Of a stretch of 33,503 nt of DNA, positions 1 through 9,060 are shown in pieces. Position numbers and translations under genes: made by a program. The number at the start of each line of letters is the position of its first letter. Within the stretch, counting starts at the first letter, position 1. The notes beneath the pieces are model-generated. The model was not told the DNA's origin and ran no database searches. It was given only the letters and a program-made list of their open reading frames with translations. Source of the DNA: HGM04593 sp045634085 (GTDB lineage Bacteria; Bacteroidota; Bacteroidia; Bacteroidales; Bacteroidaceae); assembly GCA_045634085.1 (NCBI GenBank), contig JAZQZM010000034.1, positions 1-33,503 on the forward strand, in the 5' to 3' direction.

Positions 1-33
1 GCGCAAGGACATCAATTAACAAGTCTTCTTTAA

Positions 34-74
34 AAACAAACTCACGACCGCAAATAGCGGTCGTCAGTTTGTTT
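34..74. terminator. Strong hairpin upstream of nadE, probable terminator
   Basis: Two arms of 9 and 8 bp (34-42 with 66-74, 44-51 with 57-64) pair perfectly around a single C-C mismatch and a 5-nt loop. T-rich sequence follows on the minus side and, more weakly, on the plus side. It probably ends transcription of a gene lying left of the window. Bases 1-33 could hold the last codons of that gene (one frame ends in TAA at 31-33), but this cannot be decided. Confidence 0.6.
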
Positions 75-124
75 ATAAAGAGAAAATTTATCACAAAAAA
101 GAAACAGTATACAACAGAATTGAT

Positions 125-132
125 TATATTTG
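125..132 (+). promoter_or_regulatory. -7 element for nadE
   Basis: The octamer matches the Bacteroidota -7 consensus TAnnTTTG exactly and lies 28 nt before the nadE ATG. No clear -33 TTG is present at the usual distance. Confidence 0.5.
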
Positions 133-160
133 CAGAAACTCCGTAAAGCGACCTTAAAGC

Positions 161-2077
161 ATGGAACATGGATTTGTAAAGATTGCCGCAGTAATACCGC
201 AGACCACCGTCGGTGACTGTAAAGCAAACTCGGCAAGCATCATTTCAGCTGCAGAAAAAGCAGTAGAAAATGGTGCTGAACTCATTCTATTCCCAGAGTT
301 GAGCATATCATCAAGCACATGTGGCGATATTTTCAACCAGCCATTCTTTATTTCTGAATGCGAAAAGGCCGTTGCCGAGATTGCAGCATCCACAGCAAAC
401 CAAAATTCAATACTCATAGTCGGGGCACCGGTCCATTTTGGAAACAGCATCTACAACTGCGCCATAGTAATGCATAGAGGCAAAATCACAAGCATTACAG
501 CCAAGAGCCTACTCAACAACAATGAGAGCCGCCATTTTGCAAGCGGTGCATCGATTCCACAAGGATGCAGAACCATGTATGCCGGACAAGAAACAGCAAT
601 TGGAACAAGCCCCATATTCAAGACACCGTCATTCACATTCGGTCTTGAGATAGGCAGTGAATCGCAGGCACCAATCACACCGGGAGCAGACCTTGCAATA
701 TCGGGGGCCGACATTATACTATGCCCAAGTGCTATTGGCGAAACGGCGGGACTCAATACAGTCATACGCCAAGGTATAAAAGACCAAAGCAAGCGCCTCA
801 AATGCGGATACGTTTTTGCAAACAGCGGTTGGGGCGAATCGACAAGCAAGGCATCCTACTCGGGATATGCCTCAATTGCCGAATGTGGACACATGATAGT
901 TGAGGCAGAACGCTTCCAGGCTGCATCGCACATGATTATCGGCGAAATCGACACAGAAAAGATACATAAGGAACGTATAAGCGATACATCATTCACAAAG
1001 TACAGCGCAACGACTCCTTATATATATATAGAACAGAAAGATAACGGCAGTACAGAGCTGACACGCAAGATATCTCCAATGCCATTCATTCCTGAAAAGC
1101 AAGAGAAAGACGCACGTTTCAACGAGATATTCATGATTCAGGCAACATCCCTTGCAAGGCGCATGGAGCACACGCGTTCGCAGACTGCAGTAATAGGAAT
1201 ATCGGGCGGCCTTGACTCTACCCTGGCGCTTCTCGCCACAGTAAAGGCATTCGATATACTAGGCAAGCCGCACAGCGACATCATAACAGTCACCATGCCC
1301 GGGTTCGGAACAACAGGACGCACATACTTCAACGCGTTGAACCTGATGAACTCATTCGGCACAACAGTAAAGGAGATATCCATCAAGGAAGCCTGCATAC
1401 AGCATTTCAAGGATATAAACCATAACATAGAGAACCATGATATCACGTACGAGAATTCCCAAGCACGCGAACGCACGCAGATACTCATGGACATAGCCAA
1501 CCAGTTGAACGGTATTGTAATTGGAACAGGCGACATGTCGGAACTTGCACTGGGCTGGGCCACATACAACGGCGACCACATGAGCATGTACGGAATCAAC
1601 GCATCTATTCCCAAGACACTTATACAGCACATCGTACGCTGGGTTGCAGAGAAATGCGACAACGAGGTCATTGCAAAGACACTGATTGACATTGTCGGCA
1701 CCCCAATATCTCCGGAACTGACCCCGGCCGATGACAAGGGAAACATAAAGCAGAAGACCGAGGATCTTGTAGGGCCATACGAACTACACGATTTCTTCCT
1801 GTACAATTTCGTAAACAACGGCTACTCCCCGGCAAAGATCTATTTCCTTGCCCAAAAGGCCTTTAAGGGAGTATATGACAACACAACTATAAAGAAATGG
1901 CTCAAGACATTCACCTGGCGTTTCTTTACACAGCAGTTCAAGCGTTCATGCATGCCTGACGGCCCCAAGACCGGATGTTGCAGCCTTGACAGAGAAGGAT
2001 GGGACATGCCGTCCGACACCAGTCCGGCAATGTTCGCAAGAATATGTGACGCAATTGATACAGAAGACAATTTGTAA
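161..2077 (+). CDS. nadE: NAD(+) synthetase, glutamine-dependent type with degenerate amidase site
   Basis: Last step of NAD synthesis: amidation of deamido-NAD in the cytoplasm. The 638-aa length fits the two-domain form. Residues 1-300 form a nitrilase-like glutaminase domain, and the C-terminal synthetase domain carries the pyrophosphate loop SGGLDS (348-353) and long conserved blocks (ENSQARERTQILMDIAN, GDMSELALGWATYNGDHMS). In the amidase domain Glu46 (LFPELS) and Lys115 are present. Where the family has E-I-C-E-D, however, this protein reads E-I-G-S-E, so the nucleophilic Cys is Gly165 (codon 653-655) and the next two acidic positions are changed as well. The segment after Lys115 is also shorter than in relatives. 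Glutamine hydrolysis is therefore probably lost, while ammonia-dependent synthesis should remain. The fasciclin lipoprotein gene follows 21 nt later and may be co-transcribed. Confidence 0.93.
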   Translation: MEHGFVKIAAVIPQTTVGDCKANSASIISAAEKAVENGAELILFPELSISSSTCGDIFNQPFFISECEKAVAEIAASTANQNSILIVGAPVHFGNSIYNCAIVMHRGKITSITAKSLLNNNESRHFASGASIPQGCRTMYAGQETAIGTSPIFKTPSFTFGLEIGSESQAPITPGADLAISGADIILCPSAIGETAGLNTVIRQGIKDQSKRLKCGYVFANSGWGESTSKASYSGYASIAECGHMIVEAERFQAASHMIIGEIDTEKIHKERISDTSFTKYSATTPYIYIEQKDNGSTELTRKISPMPFIPEKQEKDARFNEIFMIQATSLARRMEHTRSQTAVIGISGGLDSTLALLATVKAFDILGKPHSDIITVTMPGFGTTGRTYFNALNLMNSFGTTVKEISIKEACIQHFKDINHNIENHDITYENSQARERTQILMDIANQLNGIVIGTGDMSELALGWATYNGDHMSMYGINASIPKTLIQHIVRWVAEKCDNEVIAKTLIDIVGTPISPELTPADDKGNIKQKTEDLVGPYELHDFFLYNFVNNGYSPAKIYFLAQKAFKGVYDNTTIKKWLKTFTWRFFTQQFKRSCMPDGPKTGCCSLDREGWDMPSDTSPAMFARICDAIDTEDNL

Positions 2078-2098
2078 AAAACACAAGAAACCACTGAT

Positions 2099-4198
2099 AT
2101 GAACCACCAAATGTTAAAAAAGACACACACATTAGTGCTTGCAGCAATTGCTGTAGTTTCAGCTATTGCATTCATCTCATGCGATGACGAAGTTGACCAG
2201 AAGAACCGTTTTACATTCAAGGGTGAACTCATCTCAACCTACCTCGAGAACAACCCCGACAGGTTCAGTAAATTCGTTACAATTCTTGAACAGGCCAAAA
2301 TAGGCAAGGACAAAGAATCATCGGGCAGTATCCTCAAGACACTCTCCACATATGGTTCTTACACCTGTTTTGCACCAACCAATGAAGCCATTGACTCATT
2401 CCTTCAGGACCAGTACGAGAAGTACATGAAAGGTGAAAGAACCGGTATTCACTCACCCTACCTTGAGGACCTTACCGACAGTATGGCACTTGAGATTGCC
2501 AAGAACCACATCATTGAAAGAGGTTACATGACAATCGACATCAACGAGGGTGCGTTCCCGATGAATACCATGAACCGCCGTTTTACGACAGTGGAATGGA
2601 TTACCGATGAAAGCGGCCGCGTGTTCCCGTTCCTCAACAACTGTACCAGAATCATTGAACAGGACCTTGAGAAAGAGAACGGATACGTACAGGTTCTTGA
2701 CGCTGTACTCAACCCATCGAGCAAACTTCTGCACGAGCTCATCGCCGACCACACGGAGTTCAGCCTCTTCTACGAGGCAATCATGAAAACAAAGCTCGAC
2801 TCTTTGTTGGCCATCTACAACATCGACCCCGATTATGACAACACACTTACCGGACCGCTGCTTGACTCGGAAACATCAACATCGCCCTACCCCAAGGATA
2901 ACAAACAACGTTACACTGTACTTGTAGAGCCCGATGAACTTTACCGCAGCAAAGGCATAAACACCTTTGACGACCTTGTGGCATTTGCCGAGAAATGGTA
3001 TGGCACAGCAGCAAGAGGGCAGTATACCAAACCTGAAAATGCATTGTACAAATTCGTTGCCTACCATATTATAGACCGTCAGTTGCTCTACAGTTCTTCA
3101 ACAGGCCCCGGCGGATTCATCATGGAAGCGTATGAAAATGCAGAGTTCTCGTCAAAGGTAAACCTGGACCAGAACTTTGACAGCTACGAGTACTACGAGA
3201 CAATGATGCCTTACACAATGTTAAAGGTAACAAAGCCATACACCAACCTTGAACTGAAAAAGGAGATTGTCATCAACTATGCACAGGAGATGGGTACTGT
3301 ATGCAACAACCCCGAAATGGCAGAGCACATCAACGTCATTGTTGAGAGAGCAAAAACAACCAAGGAGAAATACTTCCCCAACCCAGATGTCAGCGACTTT
3401 GACCAGAATGCGCTGAACGGCATCATCCACACAATCGACCGCATACTTGTTTACAACGAAGATGAGATGGCCGGAAACATACTCAACGAGAGAATACGTA
3501 TGGACATCTCTGCAGTATTCCCTGAGCTCACAAACAACGGTGTGCGTTGGGACCTGTCAAGTTCAGGCAACGTGGTAACATTCATACCAAAGGGATTCTG
3601 TAAAGGATTCGAGGTTCTGAACGAGGACACCGAGGTATTCTACTTCCGCCCTCACAAGACATACCTCGGCTCATACGCAAACTATCAGGGCGATGAGTTT
3701 ATCGTTGAGGGAAAATACGACTTCAGATACCGCATACCTCATGTTCCGGCAGGAAGCTACGAGATACGTTTCGGTTATCCAAAGGGATACTACCGTGGAG
3801 TATGCCAGTTCTATGTCGACGGCAAGATTGCCGGCATCCCTGTCGACTTGAGATGGAATGACGAGACAACCATCATCATCGGATGGACAAGTGACACAGG
3901 ACTCAGCGAAGATGAAATCAAGGAGAACGACAAGGCTATGCGCAACCGCGGATACATGAAAGGCCCGGCAAGCATTGTTCTTGACGGTACAACAGCAAAT
4001 AGCACAATGCGCGACAGCGAACAGGCTCTGCGCAAGATTGTAGGTACATACAGACTTGACAAAGGCGACCACTGGATGCGTTTCAAGGATGTCAGTGAGA
4101 ACAGTACCGGAAAGTTAAAGCAGTTTGACCAGGATTACATTGAACTTGTTCCGCTAAGCATCATAAACAACCAGAGCAAACCTGAAGATATATACTAA
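2099..4198 (+). CDS. Fasciclin (FAS1) domain lipoprotein
   Basis: A 699-aa predicted outer-membrane or surface lipoprotein. The N-terminus has a Lys-rich start, a hydrophobic segment (residues 11-26) and a lipobox ending in Cys28. The acidic residues right after that Cys (DDE) resemble the export signal of surface lipoproteins in this phylum. A FAS1-type motif, CFAPTNEAIDSFL, sits near residues 88-100. A second, weaker FAS1-like segment (RYTVLVEPDELYRSKGI) follows near residue 270, with probably more domain material up to about 450. The C-terminal 200 residues are rich in aromatic residues and look beta-stranded; I do not recognise them. FAS1 domains usually mediate adhesion or ligand binding. 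No SusC/SusD partner is adjacent, so its ligand cannot be guessed. A terminator hairpin follows the stop. Confidence 0.8.
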   Translation: MNHQMLKKTHTLVLAAIAVVSAIAFISCDDEVDQKNRFTFKGELISTYLENNPDRFSKFVTILEQAKIGKDKESSGSILKTLSTYGSYTCFAPTNEAIDSFLQDQYEKYMKGERTGIHSPYLEDLTDSMALEIAKNHIIERGYMTIDINEGAFPMNTMNRRFTTVEWITDESGRVFPFLNNCTRIIEQDLEKENGYVQVLDAVLNPSSKLLHELIADHTEFSLFYEAIMKTKLDSLLAIYNIDPDYDNTLTGPLLDSETSTSPYPKDNKQRYTVLVEPDELYRSKGINTFDDLVAFAEKWYGTAARGQYTKPENALYKFVAYHIIDRQLLYSSSTGPGGFIMEAYENAEFSSKVNLDQNFDSYEYYETMMPYTMLKVTKPYTNLELKKEIVINYAQEMGTVCNNPEMAEHINVIVERAKTTKEKYFPNPDVSDFDQNALNGIIHTIDRILVYNEDEMAGNILNERIRMDISAVFPELTNNGVRWDLSSSGNVVTFIPKGFCKGFEVLNEDTEVFYFRPHKTYLGSYANYQGDEFIVEGKYDFRYRIPHVPAGSYEIRFGYPKGYYRGVCQFYVDGKIAGIPVDLRWNDETTIIIGWTSDTGLSEDEIKENDKAMRNRGYMKGPASIVLDGTTANSTMRDSEQALRKIVGTYRLDKGDHWMRFKDVSENSTGKLKQFDQDYIELVPLSIINNQSKPEDIY

Positions 4199-4207
4199 AC
4201 CACCCAC

Positions 4208-4238
4208 AGAACAGCCTCCCCACTCGGGAGGCTGTTCT
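4208..4238 (+). terminator. Terminator after the fasciclin gene
   Basis: A perfect 13-bp GC-rich stem (4208-4220 with 4226-4238) with a 5-nt loop starts 10 bases after the stop codon and is followed by a short AT-rich run. Confidence 0.8.
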
Positions 4239-4411
4239 ATTATACAGCAAACAAGTCGCTTATGCCATATTGACACACCGTAAGACAAAATGACACCAAA
4301 ACCTTAATGGTTCAGAATTTGTTTCTATTCATGCAGAAGTAGACGCCTTGAGGTTACAGATAACCCTTGTAGCGCCAAGGAAACACAAACAATTTAAAAA
4401 GACTTTGAATC

Positions 4412-7000
4412 ATGAACTTCAACAAATTTACCATCAAGGCCCAAGAGGCCATTCAGGAAGCGGTGAACATTGCAAACAGCAATGGACAGCAAGTCATTGA
4501 ACCTGTGCACCTGCTGGGGGGAGTTCTTAAAAGCAGCGAGCAGATACTCTCCTTCCTTTTGCAGAAGACCGGCGCCAACATAAAGAAGGTTGAACAGGAT
4601 ACAAACAGCGCCATAGCCGGCTTGCCCAAAGTGAGTGGCGGAGAGCCATACCTCAGCCGCACAAGCAACCAGGCGTTGACAAAAGCCGAAGAACTGGCCG
4701 GCAAGAACGGAGACGAGTTCGTATCGGTTGAACCCCTATTCATGGCACTGCTTACAGAGAACAGTACAGCCGCCGACATTCTAAAGAATAACGGAGTAAG
4801 CAAGAAAGAACTTGAAAAGGCCATCAAAGAACTGCGCAACGGCGAGAGAGTGACATCACAAAGCGCCGAAGAGAGCTATCAGGCACTGAGCAAATATGCC
4901 ATAAACCTCAACGACGCAGCAAAAAGCGGCAAGCTCGACCCCGTCATTGGACGTGATGACGAGATACGCCGCATACTGCAGATTCTGAGCCGCAGAACAA
5001 AGAACAACCCCATACTCATTGGCGAACCCGGTACAGGAAAGACCGCCATTGTAGAGGGACTGGCACACCGCATAATACGCGGCGACGTGCCCGACAACCT
5101 GCGCGACAAGCAGATATTCTCACTCGACATGGGCGCACTTGTTGCCGGAGCAAAATACAAAGGAGAGTTCGAGGAACGCCTGAAAGCCGTAATCAACGAA
5201 GTAATCAAGGCCGAGGGCAAGATAATCCTCTTCATTGACGAGATACATACCCTTGTGGGTGCAGGCAAGGGAGAAGGAGCTATGGATGCAGCCAACATAC
5301 TGAAACCAGCTCTTGCACGCGGTGAACTGCGTTCAATTGGAGCAACAACACTTGACGAGTACCAGAAATACTTTGAAAAGGACAAGGCTCTTGAACGCCG
5401 TTTCCAGAGTGTACTGGTTACAGAACCCGACAAGATGAGCACCATATCCATACTCCGAGGACTCAAGGAACGTTACGAAAGCCATCACAAGGTACGTATA
5501 CAGGACGATGCAATCATAGCAGCCGTGACCCTCAGTGACCGCTACATAACCGAACGTTTCCTCCCCGACAAAGCAATCGACCTTGTTGACGAGGCCGCAG
5601 CCAAGCTGCGCATGGAACGCGACTCTTTACCCGAGGAACTAGATGAGATATCGCGCCACATCAAACAGCTTGAGATTGAACGCGAAGCCATAAAACGCGA
5701 AAAGGACGAGACCAAGCTTGCGATGCTGGGCAAGGAACTCTCAGCCCTCAAAGAGCAGGAGAAGAGCATGCGCGCAAAATGGCAGCAGGAAAAGGAGTAT
5801 GCCGACCGCATACAGAATGCGAAACAGCTGATTGAAAGTTACAAATTCGAGGCCGAAAAGGCTGAACGTGAAGGCGATTACGGCCGCGTGGCCGAGATCC
5901 GCTATGGCAAGATAAAAGAACTTGAAGAGGAGATTAAACTGGTACAGAACGAACTGCACAACACACAAGGCGACAGCGCCATGATAAAGGAGGAGGTGAC
6001 TGCCGAAGATATTGCCGATGTGGTATCACGCTGGACAGGCATACCGGTGAGCAAGATGCTACAGAGTGAAAGAGAAAAACTTCTTAGCCTCGAGGAGGAA
6101 CTGCACAAGAGGGTAATAGGACAGGACGAAGCCATCACCGCAGTAAGCGATGCTGTACGTCGTAGCCGTGCAGGCCTTCAGGACCCCAAACGTCCTATCG
6201 GTTCATTCATATTCCTTGGAACAACAGGCGTCGGAAAGACAGAACTTGCCAAGGCACTTGCTGCTTACCTGTTCAACGACGAGACTATGATTACACGTAT
6301 TGACATGAGTGAATACCAGGAGAAATTCTCCGTATCACGCCTCATTGGCGCACCTCCGGGGTACGTAGGATATGACGAGGGCGGCCAGTTGACCGAGGCT
6401 GTACGCCGCAAACCCTACTCCGTTGTACTTTTCGACGAGATTGAAAAGGCCCACCCCGACGTGTTCAACATACTGCTACAGGTACTTGACGACGGACGCC
6501 TCACCGACAACAAGGGACGCGTGGTAAACTTCAAGAACACCATCATTATAATGACAAGCAACCTTGGCAGCAGCTACATACAGGAACAGTTCGAGAAGAT
6601 AAATGACGGCAACAGGGATATTGTAATTGAAGAGACAAAAGAGAGGATTATGGAGATGCTCAAGAAGAGTATCCGTCCCGAGTTCCTTAACCGCATTGAC
6701 GAGACAATAATGTTTACCCCGCTGAACGAGGCGGAGATTGAACAGATTGTACGCCTGCAGATTGAGAGCATAAAAGCATTGCTGCTTGAGAATGAAGTAC
6801 ACCTTGAAGTGACAGACAAGGCAGTCTGGTTCATCTCCAAGGCCGGATTTGACCCGGATTTTGGAGCACGCCCAATAAAAAGAGCAATACAGCGCTACCT
6901 GCTCAACGACCTGTCAAAGCAGATGCTTGCCGGTGCTGTAGACAAACAGAACCCCATAAAGGTAGACTCGGACGGCAGCATGCTCATATTCAGCAACTGA
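4412..7000 (+). CDS. clpB: ATP-dependent disaggregase ClpB
   Basis: Cytoplasmic Hsp100 hexamer that works with DnaK/DnaJ/GrpE to pull proteins out of aggregates. At 862 aa it is full length. Order of parts: Clp N-domain (about 1-145), AAA domain 1 with Walker A GEPGTGKT (204-211), the long charged coiled-coil middle domain (about 405-525) that marks ClpB among Clp proteins, AAA domain 2 with Walker A GTTGVGKT (603-610) and the pore motif GYVGYDEGG, and the C-terminal D2-small domain with FGARPIKRAIQR. The gene stands alone behind a 213-bp intergenic region that starts with a terminator and ends in a leader with possible secondary structure (4346-4380). It ends in TGA, which shows that TGA is a stop in this genome. 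Confidence 0.97.
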   Translation: MNFNKFTIKAQEAIQEAVNIANSNGQQVIEPVHLLGGVLKSSEQILSFLLQKTGANIKKVEQDTNSAIAGLPKVSGGEPYLSRTSNQALTKAEELAGKNGDEFVSVEPLFMALLTENSTAADILKNNGVSKKELEKAIKELRNGERVTSQSAEESYQALSKYAINLNDAAKSGKLDPVIGRDDEIRRILQILSRRTKNNPILIGEPGTGKTAIVEGLAHRIIRGDVPDNLRDKQIFSLDMGALVAGAKYKGEFEERLKAVINEVIKAEGKIILFIDEIHTLVGAGKGEGAMDAANILKPALARGELRSIGATTLDEYQKYFEKDKALERRFQSVLVTEPDKMSTISILRGLKERYESHHKVRIQDDAIIAAVTLSDRYITERFLPDKAIDLVDEAAAKLRMERDSLPEELDEISRHIKQLEIEREAIKREKDETKLAMLGKELSALKEQEKSMRAKWQQEKEYADRIQNAKQLIESYKFEAEKAEREGDYGRVAEIRYGKIKELEEEIKLVQNELHNTQGDSAMIKEEVTAEDIADVVSRWTGIPVSKMLQSEREKLLSLEEELHKRVIGQDEAITAVSDAVRRSRAGLQDPKRPIGSFIFLGTTGVGKTELAKALAAYLFNDETMITRIDMSEYQEKFSVSRLIGAPPGYVGYDEGGQLTEAVRRKPYSVVLFDEIEKAHPDVFNILLQVLDDGRLTDNKGRVVNFKNTIIIMTSNLGSSYIQEQFEKINDGNRDIVIEETKERIMEMLKKSIRPEFLNRIDETIMFTPLNEAEIEQIVRLQIESIKALLLENEVHLEVTDKAVWFISKAGFDPDFGARPIKRAIQRYLLNDLSKQMLAGAVDKQNPIKVDSDGSMLIFSN

Positions 7001-7015
7001 ACGAAGAAGTGCATA

Positions 7016-7051
7016 AAAAAATAACAGGTTCAAACGAACCTGTTATTTTTT
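7016..7051. terminator. Bidirectional terminator between clpB and fba
   Basis: A stem of about 16 bp with a 4-nt loop has A-rich and T-rich flanks on both sides, so it can serve the two convergent genes. Confidence 0.88.
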
Positions 7052-7089
7052 TTATATCAAGTCAACTTGCGTTGACCGGATTCCGCTTG

Positions 7090-8091
7090 TTACTGAGCGA
7101 GCTTGTTGTCAGAACCGAGTACGTTCACAATCTTGTGGATGTACTGCTTCTTCATGTTGTCGCGAGCAGGACCAAGATACTTTCTTGGGTCGAACTCAGC
7201 AGGATTTGTTGCAAACACCTCACGGATAGCAGCAGTCATGGCAAGACGGCTGTCGCTGTCAATGTTGATCTTGCAAACTGCCAATGAAGCTGCCTTGCGG
7301 AGTTCCTCCTCAGGAATACCGATAGCATCCTTCAATGCACCACCGTACTTGTTGATAGTCTCAACCTCCTCCTGTGGAACTGAAGAAGAACCGTGGAGAA
7401 CGATTGGGAAACCAGGAAGCTCCTTCATACAGCCCTCGAGAACGTCGAATGCCAATGGGGGAGGAACGAGGATACCCTTCTCGTTACGTGTGCACTGCTC
7501 AGGCTTGAACTTGTTAGCACCGTGTGATGTACCGATAGAGATAGCCAAGCTGTCGCAACCAGTCTTAGTTACGAAGTCAACAACCTCCTCAGGACGTGTA
7601 TATGTGTGGTGCTCAGCAACTACGTCATCCTCAACACCAGCAAGGATACCGAGCTCACCCTCAACAGTAACACCGTACTGGTGAGCATACTCAACAACCT
7701 GCTTTGTAAGTGCAACGTTCTCCTCGTAAGGAAGGTGAGAACCGTCGATCATAACTGAAGAGAAACCCATATCGATGCAAGACTTGCAAAGCTCGAATGA
7801 GTTACCGTGGTCAAGGTGAAGAACAATCTCAGGATTTGTGCAACCGAGCTCCTTAGCGTACTCAACAGCACCCTCAGCCATGTAACGGAGAAGAGTCTGG
7901 TTAGCATACTTACGGGCACCGCTTGATACCTGAAGGATAACAGGAGACTTTGTCTCAACAGCAGCGCTGATGATAGCCTGCAACTGCTCCATGTTGTTGA
8001 AGTTGAAAGCGGGGATTGCATAACCGCCCTTCATTGCCTTAGCGAACATCTCTTTAGTGTTCACAAGACCCAATTCTTTGTAATTTACCAT
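7090..8091 (-). CDS. fba: Class II fructose-1,6-bisphosphate aldolase
   Basis: Cytoplasmic zinc-dependent enzyme of glycolysis and gluconeogenesis, splitting fructose-1,6-bisphosphate into DHAP and glyceraldehyde-3-phosphate. The 333-aa protein has the class II landmarks: LHLDHGNSF with the metal-binding His, the segment FSSVMIDGSHLPYEEN, EGELG with a metal-ligand Glu, IGTSHGANKF, and the phosphate-binding IVLHGSSSVP. NIDSDSRL lies in the C-terminal third. Codons are strongly biased toward GCT, GGT, AAG, AAC, CTC and ATC, as expected for a highly expressed gene. It is transcribed alone, between the terminator shared with clpB and its own upstream -7 element at 8158-8165. Confidence 0.95.
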   Translation of the reverse strand: MVNYKELGLVNTKEMFAKAMKGGYAIPAFNFNNMEQLQAIISAAVETKSPVILQVSSGARKYANQTLLRYMAEGAVEYAKELGCTNPEIVLHLDHGNSFELCKSCIDMGFSSVMIDGSHLPYEENVALTKQVVEYAHQYGVTVEGELGILAGVEDDVVAEHHTYTRPEEVVDFVTKTGCDSLAISIGTSHGANKFKPEQCTRNEKGILVPPPLAFDVLEGCMKELPGFPIVLHGSSSVPQEEVETINKYGGALKDAIGIPEEELRKAASLAVCKINIDSDSRLAMTAAIREVFATNPAEFDPRKYLGPARDNMKKQYIHKIVNVLGSDNKLAQ

Positions 8092-8157
8092 AGTTATTTA
8101 ATACTTTAAAGTAGTTGGATAATCAGTATCACAGCCCATTATGGGCATAATTCACTG

Positions 8158-8165
8158 CAAAATTA
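8158..8165 (-). promoter_or_regulatory. -7 element for fba
   Basis: Read on the minus strand the octamer matches TAnnTTTG exactly, 66 nt before the fba start codon. A -33 box is not obvious. The rest of 8092-8335 holds no gene that I can support. Confidence 0.45.
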
Positions 8166-8335
8166 ACAAAATCTTTGGTTTTTCATGCTTATAATCACAA
8201 AAAAAATGAACACTGTCAGGGGCAAAGTTTCAAGAGCAGCCACACACACCCGCCCAACAGAACAAAAACAAGCCAATCCCATCGAAAAATTACGGGAATG
8301 GCATTCCATCGTATTCAAGACTATTACAAACGACC

Positions 8336-9058
8336 TCAAATGGTTTCAATGAGTTCACTTACAAAGGCAAGCGCCTTTTCAACATGAGAAAACATTGTAT
8401 ACTCATCGGGCTTATGGGCATTGTAGTAACCACATCCGATGTTGCAGCATGGAGCCACCAGGCCACGTTCCTTCAAGGCAACCACATCGGTACGTCCACC
8501 GGCAACGCACTCATAACCATATTTCTCAAGCACATGCTGTGGAAAAAGCGCATCATCGCAAAGACATACATCACCCTTGCCCACAGTGACAACCTCACAG
8601 TCACCCTTACGGTCAACGGCAAGCACGTAGCGCACATCGTTGAAGAAATCCATTGAGCAGGCCTTTGAGCCACGGCAACCGGCCATTTCACCATCACGTT
8701 CTTCCTGAACAAAGAGAACAGCCTTCAATACCGGCTTGGCGTGCAGCAAGTGACAGATAATCCACAAGCCATTCTTGTCATCGGCACCAATACCCACACG
8801 TTCACCGTTGCTGTCGAGAGCAAATATCATATCACCCTCAACCACAATCTTCCTTTCTGCCGGCACATGCACCTCGTCAAGGTGAGCTGTGACGCAAGGA
8901 TAGCTATCGGCAACACCTTTGGTTATGAATATATTGCCAATGGCATCCTCGTCGACAACGAGTTCCAATCCGCCAAACTGCAGCATAAGGAAATCCTTGA
9001 TTGCAGCCTCGCTACCCGACTTGCCGTTTATTGCGTATAACGATTTCAGAAGTTCCAT
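8336..9058 (-). CDS. Clan MH metallopeptidase (M20/M28/M42-like)
   Basis: A short (240-aa) predicted zinc aminopeptidase or dipeptidase. Motifs in order fit the two-metal clan: AHLDEV (first metal His plus the Asp after it), GADDKNGLW (bridging Asp), QEERDGE (general base and metal Glu pair), LAVDRKGD (metal Asp), and NAHKPDEYT near the C-terminus (last metal His). There is no room for the usual M20 lid domain, so it is nearer to a minimal M28/M42 or PepT-like core. No signal peptide is seen, so a cytoplasmic role in peptide turnover is likely. It is the last gene of an operon, only 2 nt after the channel gene, with a pyroglutamyl peptidase upstream. The exact substrate cannot be told. Confidence 0.8.
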   Translation of the reverse strand: MELLKSLYAINGKSGSEAAIKDFLMLQFGGLELVVDEDAIGNIFITKGVADSYPCVTAHLDEVHVPAERKIVVEGDMIFALDSNGERVGIGADDKNGLWIICHLLHAKPVLKAVLFVQEERDGEMAGCRGSKACSMDFFNDVRYVLAVDRKGDCEVVTVGKGDVCLCDDALFPQHVLEKYGYECVAGGRTDVVALKERGLVAPCCNIGCGYYNAHKPDEYTMFSHVEKALAFVSELIETI

Positions 9059-9060
9059 AA

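Noticed and set aside
161..2077. NadE Cys188 (LCPSA) as the catalytic nucleophile
   Set aside because: The nucleophile normally sits in E-I-C-E-D about 20 residues earlier, and the LCPSA position corresponds to the N-L-S-A segment of the family, so Cys188 is unlikely to replace it.
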